Part shown: positions 1 through 10,140 of the stretch, in pieces | Numbering within the stretch: position 1 is the first letter of the stretch | Layout of the letters: every line of letters starts with the position of its first letter | DNA from: Paulinella micropora | Lineage: Eukaryota > Cercozoa > Imbricatea > Euglyphida | Assembly: GCA_009731375.1 (NCBI GenBank) | Contig: BJOX01000324.1 | Span: 393,115 to 450,916 of the forward strand | Length of the DNA: 57,802 nt | Direction of reading: 5' to 3' | Program-made: the position numbers and the translations under genes | Notes under the pieces: model-generated | What the model saw: the letters and a program-made list of their open reading frames with translations, nothing else | Database searches by the model: none | Told to the model about the DNA's origin: nothing

Positions 1-185
1 ACACACACACACACACACACAACACACACACACACAACACACACACAACACACACACAACACACACACACACACAACACACACAGCACACACAACACACA
101 CAACACACACACAACACACACACAACACACACAAACACACACACATATATACATATATATACATATATATAATATATATATATAC
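1..185. repeat. (CA)n then (TA)n microsatellite
   Basis: Interrupted CA dinucleotide tract running into TA repeats at 146-184. No coding potential is seen. Confidence 0.95.
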
Positions 186-745
186 CCTCTTTTTCTTTTT
201 CTTTTCCTCTTTTGTTTTCTTTTATCTTTTTCGTTTTTCTTACATGCTGTTGCTTGTTTGGTTTGGTCATGTTCATGTGCGGTATAGCTTTATGTTTATG
301 GTTGTGGCTTGTGGAGTTTCTTATGGTCTATGAGGGGGGTGGGGTGCGGAGTGGTTTGGCTCGACTAGCTTGAGGCTGCATGTCTATCAGGTTGCCAGGC
401 TTGGGCTGGCACTAGCTTGAGGCTGCATGTCTATGAGGTTGCCAGGCTTGGGCTGGTCCGTATGGCTACTTTGCGGCACTCTGCATAATCGCGTCGCGAG
501 CTCGCCACGTCGAGCCTTACTACGCTCTGCAAACCACCCTCCTGGCTATGATGGCCCATGGGTGCGAGTGAATTGCGTTAGGTGCTGCAGTTTCCTTAAG
601 GGCTGTCTCACTGACTGTCAATTGATCTTTCTGTCGAACCTTAGTTCCAGATTTCCTTATGAGCTTGTACTGTCTTTCCTTGGAACCAGAATTCATTTTA
701 ATTAAGCTCTTCTTTATTTTTTTCGTCTCTCATTGAACCTTGCTT
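186..745. other. Non-repetitive stretch without a recognisable gene
   Basis: A pyrimidine-rich lead is followed by mixed-composition DNA. The only long frame (427-705, plus) has no family resemblance that I recognise. The one structure is the 47-bp duplication listed separately. Confidence 0.6.
364..457. repeat. 47-bp direct tandem duplication
   Basis: The block beginning ACTAGCTTGAGGCTGCATG at 364 is repeated at 411, with a single difference noticed (TATCAGG against TATGAGG). A recent local duplication. Confidence 0.9.
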
Positions 746-749
746 ACTA

Positions 750-965
750 TAAAAAAAAAAAAAAAAAAAGTGAACGGTTGTGTGTGTGTGCAATGTCGTC
801 TGAGTACTTGCGTAAATATGCAAGGTGGCCTGTGCGTGTGCGTGTTGGTGGGCAAATGCACTGGATTGCCTGTGTTTTGTTACTTGTGTGTGTATGTGTA
901 TTTTCGTCGTGTGTGTTCTCTCTCTCTCTCTCTCTCCCTCTTTTCCTGTTCCCCTTTCCTTTTTC

Positions 966-997
<32 letters not shown>

Positions 998-1345
998 CCT
1001 CTCTCTGTTTTTGTTATGTGTGTGCAATGTGCAAGACTACCTCCCAATCCCAATCCTGATCCTGATCCTAATCCTAATCCTACTCCTAATCCTAATCCTG
1101 ATCCTAATCCTAATCTTAATCCTAATCCTAATCCTGATCCTAATCCTGATCCTGATCCTGTGTCCTGATCCTGATCCTGATCCTGATCATGATCCTGTCT
1201 TGTCTTGTCTTGTCTTATCAATTCTTATCTTTTCTATTATCTTATCTATCTATCTATCTATCTATCTACCTACCTACCTACCTACCTATCTATCTATCTA
1301 TCTATATATCTATCTATCTACCTATCTATCTACCTATCTATCTAA
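750..1345. repeat. Poly-A, (CT)n, (CCTRAT)n, (CTTGT)n and (TATC)n tracts
   Basis: Successive tracts: poly-A at 750-769, interrupted (CT)n at about 917-1010, a hexamer array of CCTAAT and CCTGAT variants at about 1044-1195, a short CTTGT run, then TATC/TACC tetramers at about 1230-1344. Open frames here are repeat artefacts. Confidence 0.9.
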
Positions 1346-1469
1346 GAAGCTGCAGAAGGAGAACATCAGGGACAATAAATTAAGTAACAAAATGACAAAG
1401 TGCAAGTTAAACAAATTATTGCCTGGATAAGCCGGTAAGCAGGCTTTTAACGCTTTTCTGGAAAAGGAT

Positions 1470-1809
1470 TCTTCTTCCTTCTTCTTCTTCTTCTTCTTCT
1501 TGTTCTTCTTGTTCTTGTTGTTGTTCTTCTTCTTCTTCTTCTTCTTCTTCTTCTTCTTCTTCTTCTTCTTCTTCTTCTTCTTCTTCTTCTTCGTCTTCTT
1601 CTTCTTCTTCTTCTTCTTCTTCTTCTTCTTCTTCTTCTTCTTCTTCTCCTCCTCCTCCTCCTCCTCCTCCTCCTTCTTCTTCTTCTTCTTCTTCTTCTTC
1701 TGCTTCTGCTTCTTCTTTCTTTCTTCTTCTTCTTCTTCTTCTTCTTCTTCTTCTTCTTCTTCTTCTTCTTCTTCTTCTTCTTCTTCTCCTTCTTCTTCTT
1801 CTTCTTCTT

Positions 1810-1840
<31 letters not shown>

Positions 1841-1935
1841 CCACAGACACACACAGACACACACACGCACGCACACACACACATACACATGCACACACAC
1901 ACCCACACACGCACACACCCACACACACACACACA

Positions 1936-1974
<39 letters not shown>

Positions 1975-1979
1975 CTTCT

Positions 1980-2036
<57 letters not shown>

Positions 2037-2068
2037 GGTGTGTGTCTGAGTGTATGAGTGTGTATGTG
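1470..2068. repeat. (CTT)n, (TA)n, (CA)n, (CT)n compound microsatellite
   Basis: About 340 bp of CTT trinucleotides with CCT and TGT variants, then TA (1812-1840), CA (1850-1936) and CT (1937-2032) runs into an N gap. The long poly-Arg, poly-Lys and poly-Phe frames are artefacts. Confidence 0.95.
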
Positions 2069-2350
2069 NNNNNNNNNNNNNNNNNNNNNNNNNNNNNNNN
2101 NNNNNNNNNNNNNNNNNNNNNNNNNNNNNNNNNNNNNNNNNNNNNNNNNNNNNNNNNNNNNNNNNNNNNNNNNNNNNNNNNNNNNNNNNNNNNNNNNNNN
2201 NNNNNNNNNNNNNNNNNNNNNNNNNNNNNNNNNNNNNNNNNNNNNNNNNNNNNNNNNNNNNNNNNNNNNNNNNNNNNNNNNNNNNNNNNNNNNNNNNNNN
2301 NNNNNNNNNNNNNNNNNNNNNNNNNNNNNNNNNNNNNNNNNNNNNNNNNN
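2069..2350. other. Assembly gap (282 N)
   Basis: Run of N between a CT/GT microsatellite and a GA microsatellite. Confidence 1.
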
Positions 2351-2404
<54 letters not shown>

Positions 2405-2676
2405 TGTGTTTGTGTGTGTCTGAGTGTCTGAGTGTGTTTGTATATGTGTGTGGCTGTGCCTGTGTGTGTGTGTGTGTGTGTGTGTCGTCTGTCTGTCTGT
2501 CTGTCTGTCTGTGAGTGTGTGAGTGAGTGAGTGAGTGTGTGTGTTTGTGTGTGTGCATGTGTGTGTGTCTGTCTGTTTGTGTCTGAGTGTCTGAGTGTCT
2601 GAGTGTGTATGTATGTGTGTGTGTTTGTGTGTGTGAGTGTGTGTATGTGTCTATTTTTCTATGTGTGTGTGGGCAC

Positions 2677-2711
<35 letters not shown>

Positions 2712-3128
2712 GAGGGAGGGAGGGATGGAGAGAGAGAGAGAGAGAGAGAGAGAAAGTGTCACGGACGACGTGGTCAGCTGATTGAGTCGGAACTGACAGT
2801 CACATTTAATCAATCAGATTCTAGTATTACTGGGAACATTCAAATTACACATGAAAAATAATATAAAAAAATTCAACCTGTATAAAAAGTTCAACTTAAA
2901 AAAAAAAAAGTCAACCTGAATAAAAATGTTGAACTTTTATAAAAAGTTAAACGTATATACACGGTTAACTCTACATACACGTCGAACTATAAAAGTATAT
3001 AAAAATATTTATACACGCAAAAAAATAATGTTGAAATATTTATATAATAGTAATATTTCAATGAATGCCACCGATAAAGTTTTCATTTAATAACATTCAA
3101 CTAATATTAATTTTCAAAATTGGCACAC

Positions 3129-3159
<31 letters not shown>

Positions 3160-3388
3160 ATGGAAAAATGTATCCGCATATGCTACTAACTGTGGCACGT
3201 GCGGATGCATTTCTACGAGTTTTTCGAAGTTTTGAATTTACTATTAATATATTGCTGTTGACATTCAAGACAACAACAAAAATTAGTTTTTCATTTTTGT
3301 GTCAGATTTTCATTTTTGTGACAGTTTTTCATTTTTGTGACAAAAATTCAAATTTTCAAATTTAACGGTAACATTTCGCGAAAATTTA
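2351..3388. repeat. Inter-gap contig, copy 1 of a 1038-bp exact duplication
   Basis: The whole segment between two N gaps is repeated at 3484-4521 with a constant offset of 1133. I see no difference, including inside the GA/GT microsatellites. It holds (GA)n and (GT)n tracts and then AT-rich unique DNA. No gene is seen. Confidence 0.93.
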
Positions 3389-3483
3389 NNNNNNNNNNNN
3401 NNNNNNNNNNNNNNNNNNNNNNNNNNNNNNNNNNNNNNNNNNNNNNNNNNNNNNNNNNNNNNNNNNNNNNNNNNNNNNNNNNN
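3389..3483. other. Assembly gap (95 N)
   Basis: Run of N separating the two copies of the 1038-bp duplicate. Confidence 1.
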
Positions 3484-3537
<54 letters not shown>

Positions 3538-3809
3538 TGTGTTTGTGTGTGTCTGAGTGTCTGAGTGTGTTTGTATATGTGTGTGGCTGTGCCTGTGTGT
3601 GTGTGTGTGTGTGTGTGTCGTCTGTCTGTCTGTCTGTCTGTCTGTGAGTGTGTGAGTGAGTGAGTGAGTGTGTGTGTTTGTGTGTGTGCATGTGTGTGTG
3701 TCTGTCTGTTTGTGTCTGAGTGTCTGAGTGTCTGAGTGTGTATGTATGTGTGTGTGTTTGTGTGTGTGAGTGTGTGTATGTGTCTATTTTTCTATGTGTG
3801 TGTGGGCAC

Positions 3810-3844
<35 letters not shown>

Positions 3845-4261
3845 GAGGGAGGGAGGGATGGAGAGAGAGAGAGAGAGAGAGAGAGAAAGTGTCACGGACG
3901 ACGTGGTCAGCTGATTGAGTCGGAACTGACAGTCACATTTAATCAATCAGATTCTAGTATTACTGGGAACATTCAAATTACACATGAAAAATAATATAAA
4001 AAAATTCAACCTGTATAAAAAGTTCAACTTAAAAAAAAAAAAGTCAACCTGAATAAAAATGTTGAACTTTTATAAAAAGTTAAACGTATATACACGGTTA
4101 ACTCTACATACACGTCGAACTATAAAAGTATATAAAAATATTTATACACGCAAAAAAATAATGTTGAAATATTTATATAATAGTAATATTTCAATGAATG
4201 CCACCGATAAAGTTTTCATTTAATAACATTCAACTAATATTAATTTTCAAAATTGGCACAC

Positions 4262-4292
<31 letters not shown>

Positions 4293-4521
4293 ATGGAAAA
4301 ATGTATCCGCATATGCTACTAACTGTGGCACGTGCGGATGCATTTCTACGAGTTTTTCGAAGTTTTGAATTTACTATTAATATATTGCTGTTGACATTCA
4401 AGACAACAACAAAAATTAGTTTTTCATTTTTGTGTCAGATTTTCATTTTTGTGACAGTTTTTCATTTTTGTGACAAAAATTCAAATTTTCAAATTTAACG
4501 GTAACATTTCGCGAAAATTTA
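3484..4521. repeat. Copy 2 of the 1038-bp exact duplication
   Basis: Starts at the first base after the gap, exactly as copy 1 does, and runs on into unique sequence at 4522. Copy 1 is therefore probably a redundant contig or haplotig rather than a true tandem copy. Confidence 0.9.
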
Positions 4522-4660
4522 TTTTGCGGACGAATATAGCAGTTAATTTGAAAAATTCAAATTTTCACCCAAAATCAAAATTCCAACCAAAACTGAAATT
4601 CCAACCAAAACAGAAAAATCAATTTTTTTTGTTTTGAATGTCAACAGCAATATATTAGGG
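4378..4660. repeat. Imperfect inverted repeat (hairpin-like, MITE-like)
   Basis: The left arm begins TAATATATTGCTGTTGACAT (about 4378), and the same words appear reverse-complemented ending near 4660. Both arms continue with TTTTTC/TTTTGG-rich short tandem units and end in AAATTTGAA-like sequence around a centre near 4500-4540. The 5' outer edge of the left arm also occurs in the duplicate copy near 3245. Confidence 0.7.
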
Positions 4661-5313
4661 GGAAAAAAAAAGTAATAATAGAAAATCAGTTTGATCAAGT
4701 TAACTAAGAACTTAGGGAATGCAGTGCCTATACTGCCGAGCTGCCGGGCCACAAACTTCAAGTTAGATTAGTTGCGTTTGCGACTCTGAGGCATTGAAAA
4801 TTTCCGAGTCATCTCAGCCTCTGAATCTGAATATGCCGAAACCGCGTTCACTTGAAGTGTATGGTTATTTACGTCACGTTTACTAGGACCGTTAGTAATT
4901 ATTTTTATAAGTGAGAAGTATTTTATTCGTATAGTCGGATGACCGTAGTTCTACTACTAGTCAATAAGTGTAACGGACGCAACGCACTTCATTGACATCC
5001 GGAAGTGATTGGACAATAATCATTGAGTAACAGTTACAGTTATGACTGCGCATTCAGAGTCAGTTTTCGTTACCGCCTCTGAGGTGTCAGTTTTGCTATT
5101 CTACTTGTTGATCATCATGAAGTTAAAGTGTCGATTGGGCGGAGCATCGCGTCTTCTAACGGAGTCTTCCAGCAAACGTGATCTTAGTGTATTAAGCCTA
5201 CGATAATAGTTAGGTCCGTGAGTGACAGAGTAATTACTGATCAACGGTTATGAGCCGCTGCGTAAAGCGCTGGGAAAGCGAGAGTTTAAATGTTGGCACC
5301 ATGCAAGTAACCG
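4661..5313. other. Unique sequence upstream of the copia remnant; possible LTR or leader
   Basis: Non-repetitive, about 45 percent GC, no long frame. Its position just before the gag-like frame fits a retroelement leader or LTR. I found no second LTR copy and no convincing primer-binding site. Confidence 0.35.
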
Positions 5314-5748
5314 ATGAGACAGTTGATGTCTAACATACCGTGGCCAGTCACCGGGTTTAGCGGAAACAAGAAAGATTTGCAAAGTTGTTATTACCAGATA
5401 GAGGAATACGCGTATGGTATCATAGTAACACAAATCTCGGTGATATGTTCCATGATGCGTTCAAAGCCGGACCACAAAGGAGCGAAAGTAAACTATGGTT
5501 ACGATAGAGATCGCATGAGAAAGGCAGAAGAGATGGAAGAACCGAGAGAACAGCATGAGATAGTAACACATCTGAGAGAACTGACGATGAAGACGACTCA
5601 TCACAACAGAGACAGAGAGGCAGCAGAACACCAGCACAGAAAACAGGGAAGCCAACCAACTGGAAAGATCTCACAAAAGGCGAAAAGAAAGCTTGGGAAG
5701 AGAAAGCAAGAAGGTAGGTCGAAAGGAAAAGATGATAGTGCAGGATAG
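5314..5748 (+). pseudogene. Gag-like frame of a Ty1/copia element
   Basis: A 144-residue frame with a short N-terminal part (FSGNKKDLQ, a tyrosine-rich region) and a strongly basic, Lys/Arg-rich C-terminus typical of nucleocapsid-like tails. No CCHC zinc knuckle is visible. Its end overlaps in another frame the protease motif at 5732, so it is placed as gag by position. This assignment is inference; the downstream copia integrase is the firm part. Confidence 0.5.
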
Positions 5749-5821
5749 TGGATCATCACGAGACATAGCCTGCACCCCACACATTTTGCGCAACATCCGA
5801 GAGATTGAGCCCGTTAGCTAG
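5732..5821 (+). pseudogene. Copia-type aspartic protease active-site fragment
   Basis: In frame with the ATG at 5732 the translation reads IVQDSGSSRDIAC, the D-S-G active-site context of Ty1/copia proteases. The frame stops at TAG 5819-5821, and the rest of the protease continues in a different frame from about 5845, so a frameshift is present. Confidence 0.65.
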
Positions 5822-5844
5822 TCACCGGAAACGGATAGAGTGTA

Positions 5845-6186
5845 GTGAGAGACATGGGGGAAGCACGATTAACCAGAATCGACGGATCGGGAAAACCAGT
5901 TTTGGTGAAGAAGGATATGTTGTTAGACCCACGTGTGCCTGTCAACATCATGTCGACGGGGAACATGGATCACAACCATCACCCGGTGCGGTCAATCATC
6001 CATCAGAACGGGCAATTTCTCAACCTGAAGCACCCCATAAAGATCAAAGAGAGTGACGTGATAGTCAGGGGGAGAATGACACCCGGTATGCGGCTTTATC
6101 GCTGGGATAACAAACATGACAAGCCCCTTAACATCAACGAGCGTTACGACCCCAAAGTGAGAGAGAGAAAGAAGAAGACGGGGTAA
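5845..6186 (+). pseudogene. Copia protease, C-terminal part
   Basis: A 113-residue frame. LLDPRVPVNIMSTG matches the LYVPGLRKNLLSVG-type stretch that follows the copia protease catalytic core, and GMRLYRW near the end resembles the link to the gag-pre-integrase region. It is shifted against the upstream frame. A (GA)n expansion at about 6206-6225 and a TAA at 6184-6186 break it from the integrase part. Confidence 0.6.
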
Positions 6187-6278
6187 GCGGGGCGGGAAGC
6201 CCCAAGAGAGAGAGAGAGAGAGAACAAGAGAGCAAAGAAGCGAGAGTTACTGAGAACAAAGAAGCTAGAGGCAGCGTT

Positions 6279-6769
6279 TTGTACTGCATGTATCCCGATA
6301 AAGGCAAAGAGGGTAAGCCGATTGACATTTATGTCATTCATCAGTGTAGCGGTCATAAGGCTTTACCAAAGACCTATGCATTAGGCAAGGTCATGGGAAG
6401 GAAAGTGACAGGAAGCGAAGATAGAGTTAGATTTGGCGAAGCCTGTATGATAGGGAAAGCCAAAGTATTGCCCCGATTTAAGGTCAACAGGATTAGGAGA
6501 GCCGGTTACCCTAGTGAGATTTTGCATGTAGATACTTCCGGACCTTAGGCGGTCATGTCAATTCACGGAAAGTACTATAAGTTTTGCGTTACAGACGATT
6601 ACTCGGGGTATATCAAGGATTTTTACTTACGACAGAAGAATGAGTTCGTAGAGTGTCTAAAGCAAGTAGTAGCATGGTTTGAGAGGCAAACAGGTAGGAA
6701 AGTCAGACAGATCACTTGTGACAACGAGTTCGATGTACCCGGACTGAGGTCACTGAATGGTGGAAACCG
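6279..6769 (+). pseudogene. Copia gag-pre-integrase zinc region and integrase N-terminal core, broken by TAG
   Basis: Residues HQCSGHKALPK and GEACMIGKAKVLPR give the H-H-C-C-like pre-integrase pattern with the copia C-x-x-GK signature. They are followed by EILHVDTSGP (first catalytic Asp). A TAG at 6546-6548 interrupts in frame. The frame resumes with KFCVTDDYSGY (the conserved DDYSR-type motif), GRKVRQITCDNEF (second catalytic Asp) and then loses similarity near 6750-6770. The element is truncated: no reverse transcriptase is present. Confidence 0.75.
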
Positions 6770-6789
6770 CTTCAATTTATTTGGAAGAC

Positions 6790-6970
6790 AAGTGCCCCAG
6801 GAGGACATCCACAACGCAATGCGCGGCAAGGCAAGGTTGAGCCGCACCAAGGGAGGGTTCCAGTGGACGTGTCCCCCTTGCCTGATGCCCAAGCAGTACC
6901 CTGGCGTTAAGTTACTGTTCTGCCCCTTGGATGGCCATCCATGCAATGTGGACAAGGAAGGTGTCCAGAG
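6790..6970 (+). CDS. Possible exon of an unrecognised Cys-rich gene (CxxC...CxLDxxxC)
   Basis: After copia similarity ends, the same open frame continues with composition unlike the element: QWTCPPCLMPKQYPG and LLFCPLDGHPC supply a paired-Cys pattern like a zinc ribbon. A candidate acceptor (CCCCAG) lies near 6800. The right end is lost in an N gap. The start is approximate. I cannot name the family. Confidence 0.4.
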
Positions 6971-7355
6971 NNNNNNNNNNNNNNNNNNNNNNNNNNNNNN
7001 NNNNNNNNNNNNNNNNNNNNNNNNNNNNNNNNNNNNNNNNNNNNNNNNNNNNNNNNNNNNNNNNNNNNNNNNNNNNNNNNNNNNNNNNNNNNNNNNNNNN
7101 NNNNNNNNNNNNNNNNNNNNNNNNNNNNNNNNNNNNNNNNNNNNNNNNNNNNNNNNNNNNNNNNNNNNNNNNNNNNNNNNNNNNNNNNNNNNNNNNNNNN
7201 NNNNNNNNNNNNNNNNNNNNNNNNNNNNNNNNNNNNNNNNNNNNNNNNNNNNNNNNNNNNNNNNNNNNNNNNNNNNNNNNNNNNNNNNNNNNNNNNNNNN
7301 NNNNNNNNNNNNNNNNNNNNNNNNNNNNNNNNNNNNNNNNNNNNNNNNNNNNNNN
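6971..7355. other. Assembly gap (385 N)
   Basis: Run of N inside the Cys-rich gene region. Confidence 1.
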
Positions 7356-7579
7356 GAAGGAGGAGAAGTGTTCAGTATGAGCGTGTGGCAGGCCACCGAA
7401 TCCAGACGGAGTTTCGCCGCGCGTGCGACAACCCGCTTTGTGCCTTCATGCTGGATCCGGAGTTGAAGCAAGTGATGTGTCCAAACTGCAATGTGCGACA
7501 GCGTCTTGAGGCCGCGAAGCCCGCGGAGACCGCGCAAGCTATACTTTTGCGTCTGCCTGGCGGTCTGTTGTGCGTTTAA
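7356..7579 (+). CDS. Possible exon of the Cys-rich gene (second zinc-ribbon-like motif)
   Basis: The frame ending at TAA 7577-7579 reads ACDNPLCAFMLDPELK and VMCPNCNVRQR, a C-x4-C...C-x2-C pattern. High third-position GC and no low-complexity sequence support coding. The donor is not resolved, so the true exon probably ends before 7579. It is followed directly by a CCGG-type minisatellite that would be intronic. Confidence 0.45.
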
Positions 7580-7589
7580 TTCCGGAAAT

Positions 7590-7925
7590 TACTCGTTGAA
7601 GTCAGGAAAATTTCCGGGACCCGGGAAATTATTTCGATACCTGGGAAAAGTTTTCGAGATCCAGGAAAGTTTTTCGGAACCTGAAAAATATCCTGGGAAA
7701 TTTTCAGAACCTGGAAAAGTTTTTCGGAACCTGAAAAATATCCAAAAGAATTTTCGGGATCCGGAAAGGTTTTTCGACATCCGGGAAAATTTCCTGGATC
7801 CAGACAAGTTTTTCAATATCCGGAAAATTTTCCGGGACCCAGAAAAGATTGTTGGGATCCAAAAAAAATTCCAGGATCCGAAATATCTTCCGGGACCCGA
7901 AAAACTTTTCCTGCTGTTGGAATTT
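7590..7925. repeat. Degenerate minisatellite, about 23-bp unit with GGAAA...TTTCCGG core
   Basis: About 14 diverged tandem units of the type AAATTTTCCGGGACCCGG alternating with GGATCC/GGAACC variants. Related units recur at 8855-9015 and 9680-10015 and resemble the array at 35355-35870. It lies in what looks like an intron. Confidence 0.85.
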
Positions 7926-8021
7926 TTCCTGCTCCTGCATGGTGCTGTGCCACAGGTGCAGACCAGGTGTCCACGAAGCAGCTGCTCTGGAACTCCTAAC
8001 AGACTTTCCCTCCCGCGCTGA

Positions 8022-8269
8022 AGAAGCAACCACAACCACATACCGTTGTGGAGGGCAAAGTGTACCACCTCGTTCTTTTGCTCGAGGACGAAGAAGCCGG
8101 TCTATGGGGAGGCGAGGTTTTTCTGCGTTAAATGCGCCGGAGACGACGTTCCAGTGTACCTGGATGCCCGCAAGAAAAAAGAAACCACCCTCCCGCCGTT
8201 CTCCATGATCGGACAGTTGGTAGAAATACGCGGCAATATTAAGCACCTGACCGGTGGCCATCAAATCAT
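8022..8269 (+). CDS. Exon of the Cys-rich gene with GTAAGC donor
   Basis: Ends at a clean donor (CAAATCAT|GTAAGC, phase 2) that joins in frame to the next exon. The frame ending there reads RFFCVKCAGDDVPVYLD, then PFSMIGQLVEIRGNIKHL. An overlapping frame on its left half (KVYHLVLLLEDEEAG) looks just as coding, so either a frameshift lies near 8110 or one reading is spurious. The start is approximate and the family unknown. Confidence 0.5.
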
Positions 8270-8350
8270 GTAAGCGGCCATGCATCCTCTATTATTGCAC
8301 AGACTGCACATAGACGAATGATTATTTGCATACTGAACATGCATGTGCAG

Positions 8351-8562
8351 GGCTTTGCATACTGACCTCGACGACCACAAGAGGTTGGTGAATTGGTTGC
8401 GCAAGACTTGGACGGGCAAGGGCGAGGATGGATACCTGTACACTGAAGGGATGACCCAGTGGAAATTAAAAACAGAGTTCATCGCCAAAAAAAAGCGCGC
8501 CATAATGTTGTGCGACATGACTTACTACATCAACGGCCACCACGACACCCAGTACGAGGATG
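8351..8562 (+). CDS. Exon of the Cys-rich gene
   Basis: Acceptor ATGTGCAG before 8351 and donor GTACGC after 8562. The 212-nt exon (phase 2 in, phase 1 out) is open throughout and reads HTDLDDHKRLVNWLRKTW, then GYLYTEGMTQWKLKTEF, then CDMTYYINGHHDTQ. Both phases match the neighbouring exons. The product is an unrecognised soluble-looking domain. Confidence 0.6.
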
Positions 8563-8665
8563 GTACGCGTGCGGGGTGGTGCTTGGGGGAGACCGTGGCC
8601 TAGAACGCCTTGCCGCGGATGATCACGGAAGATAACGAGTATCTCCCTCCCCGCATGCTCTACTA

Positions 8666-8669
<4 letters not shown>

Positions 8670-8705
<36 letters not shown>

Positions 8706-8728
8706 GCCAGCCTTTCCCTCTTTCTCTG

Positions 8729-8763
<35 letters not shown>

Positions 8764-9010
8764 GTCTCTCTCTCTCTCTTTCTCTCTCTGTCTCACATAA
8801 TGCTTTCTCCTTGTCTTACCTCCTGCCTGGCTCTGCCTGGGGTTATGTGCCGGGACGCGAAAAAATTTCCTGTACTTGAAAAGTTGTTCCAGAACCCGCA
8901 AAAATTTTTCAGCACCGGAAAAAAATTTCCAGGACCGGGAACAAATTTCAAGGACCCGAAAAACATTTCCTGAACCCGAAAAAATTTTGCAGGACTCGAA
9001 AGAATTTCAC
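8670..9010. repeat. (CT)n and CCGG minisatellite in an intron
   Basis: CT dinucleotides at 8670-8795 are followed by about seven units of the GGAAAAATTTCC/GGACCCG type at 8855-9005. Intronic between the 8351-8562 and 9116-9204 exons. Confidence 0.8.
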
Positions 9011-9115
9011 GGGACTTCTCGTGTCCTCTTCGTGCTGCTGTTTGCTTAGAGTAACTCTCACAGGAATGAACATGGGCCGAATGTTTTTCTTGCCCATGCC
9101 ACGGGTGACCTGGAG

Positions 9116-9204
9116 TGGACAAAGGCTACGTCGTGGAATACCTGCGCCCTTGTCTGGAGGAGGAAATTCGCACATACGTCGCAGCCCAAGGGTCTTCTTC
9201 TTGA
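9116..9204 (+). CDS. Likely terminal exon of the Cys-rich gene
   Basis: Acceptor GACCTGGAG before 9116. The exon enters in phase 1, as needed, and reads DKGYVVEYLRPCLEEEIR, ending with a serine run and TGA at 9202-9204. The phase fit and acidic, helical composition support it. The acceptor is weak, and two other frames are open here. Confidence 0.45.
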
Positions 9205-9665
9205 CTCTCTTCGTCGTACGAGCAAAGTATGTTAGGTAGCAAGCAAGCGATAGTATTAGTTTCTGATGTGTTGCATGCTTTTGTACATGTGCCGGCTGAT
9301 AAAGGACAGTGGCACATTGTTCATTTTTGGGGGAATGACTATACAGAAATTAATTCATTTCCTACTACACCCCCCGTTTTCTACCAGTGTTTTGTTTAAC
9401 TTAAAGATGGGGAAAAGATGTTTACAAATACCAGAGAGCAGAAAGAGCCCTACACAGGTAAGGTCCAAGATTGGGACTTCAGGTTGGGAACCGAGGTGTT
9501 TGATGATGGAGAGAGAAAGCAGCACAGAGGGAAAAGATTACCTCAGACAACTTGGGAGAGAGTTATGAAATTTGCTACAAGATATAAGAAAAATATAAGC
9601 TTTGATTGTTCGTGAGTGAATAGACGTGTATTTTCAGTTAGTGTATCTCCGGGCCGGACCACATG
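9205..9665 (+). other. Unassigned sequence with two short frames
   Basis: A frame at about 9247-9400 reads ADKGQWHIVHFWGNDY and another at 9418-9615 reads VQDWDFRLGTEVFDDGE. Both look once-coding but match nothing I recognise, and the first ends in a stop near 9400. Possible retroelement debris. Confidence 0.3.
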
Positions 9666-9679
9666 ATATCATAAAGCAT

Positions 9680-10140
9680 TTCCGGGAACCAGAAAGATTT
9701 CCCAGGACCCGGCAATTTTTCCTGGGACCCAGCAATATTTCCCGGGACACAGCAATATTTCCCGGGACCCGGCGAGAAATATTTTACAAAATTTGCCGGG
9801 ATCCGGTGAATTTTCCTACACCCGGCACATTTTTCCTACACTCGGCAATTTTCCCAAAACCGGCGAGAAATATTTTGCCGGGATCCGGCCATTTTTTCCT
9901 AGACCCTGCAATTTTTGCCGGGACCCGGCAAAATGTGATTTTTCCTTGACCCGGCAAACCTTGCCGGAACCCGACAAGAAGTCATTTTCCCGGGAAAAGA
10001 ACTTGTCGGGTCCCGACAAACAACAAAAAAATTGTCAGATCCTGACACACACACACACACACAAAAATGTCAACAATAGAAAAAGTTGTTCAGTAGACAA
10101 GTTTTTGTCAAGACCTGACAAAAATTGTCACCATTTGTCG
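9680..10140. repeat. Minisatellite of CCGGGACCCGGCAA-type units
   Basis: About 17 diverged units of roughly 22-26 bp (GGGACCCGGCAATTTTTCC and variants) grade into TTGTCGGG/CTGACAAAAATTGTC units and a short (CA)n at 10046-10062. Same core family as 7590-7925. Confidence 0.85.

Noticed and set aside
1334-2813. Long frames coding poly-Lys, poly-Arg, poly-Phe or Thr-His runs
   Set aside because: They are readings of trinucleotide and dinucleotide repeats, open in several frames at once, with no unique sequence.
5200-5300. Copia primer-binding site and LTR end near GGTTATGAGCC
   Set aside because: Only a loose match to an initiator tRNA end and no second LTR copy in the window.
5420-6356. Minus-strand frames opposite the copia remnant
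   Set aside because: Shadows of the plus-strand element; no family similarity and biased composition.
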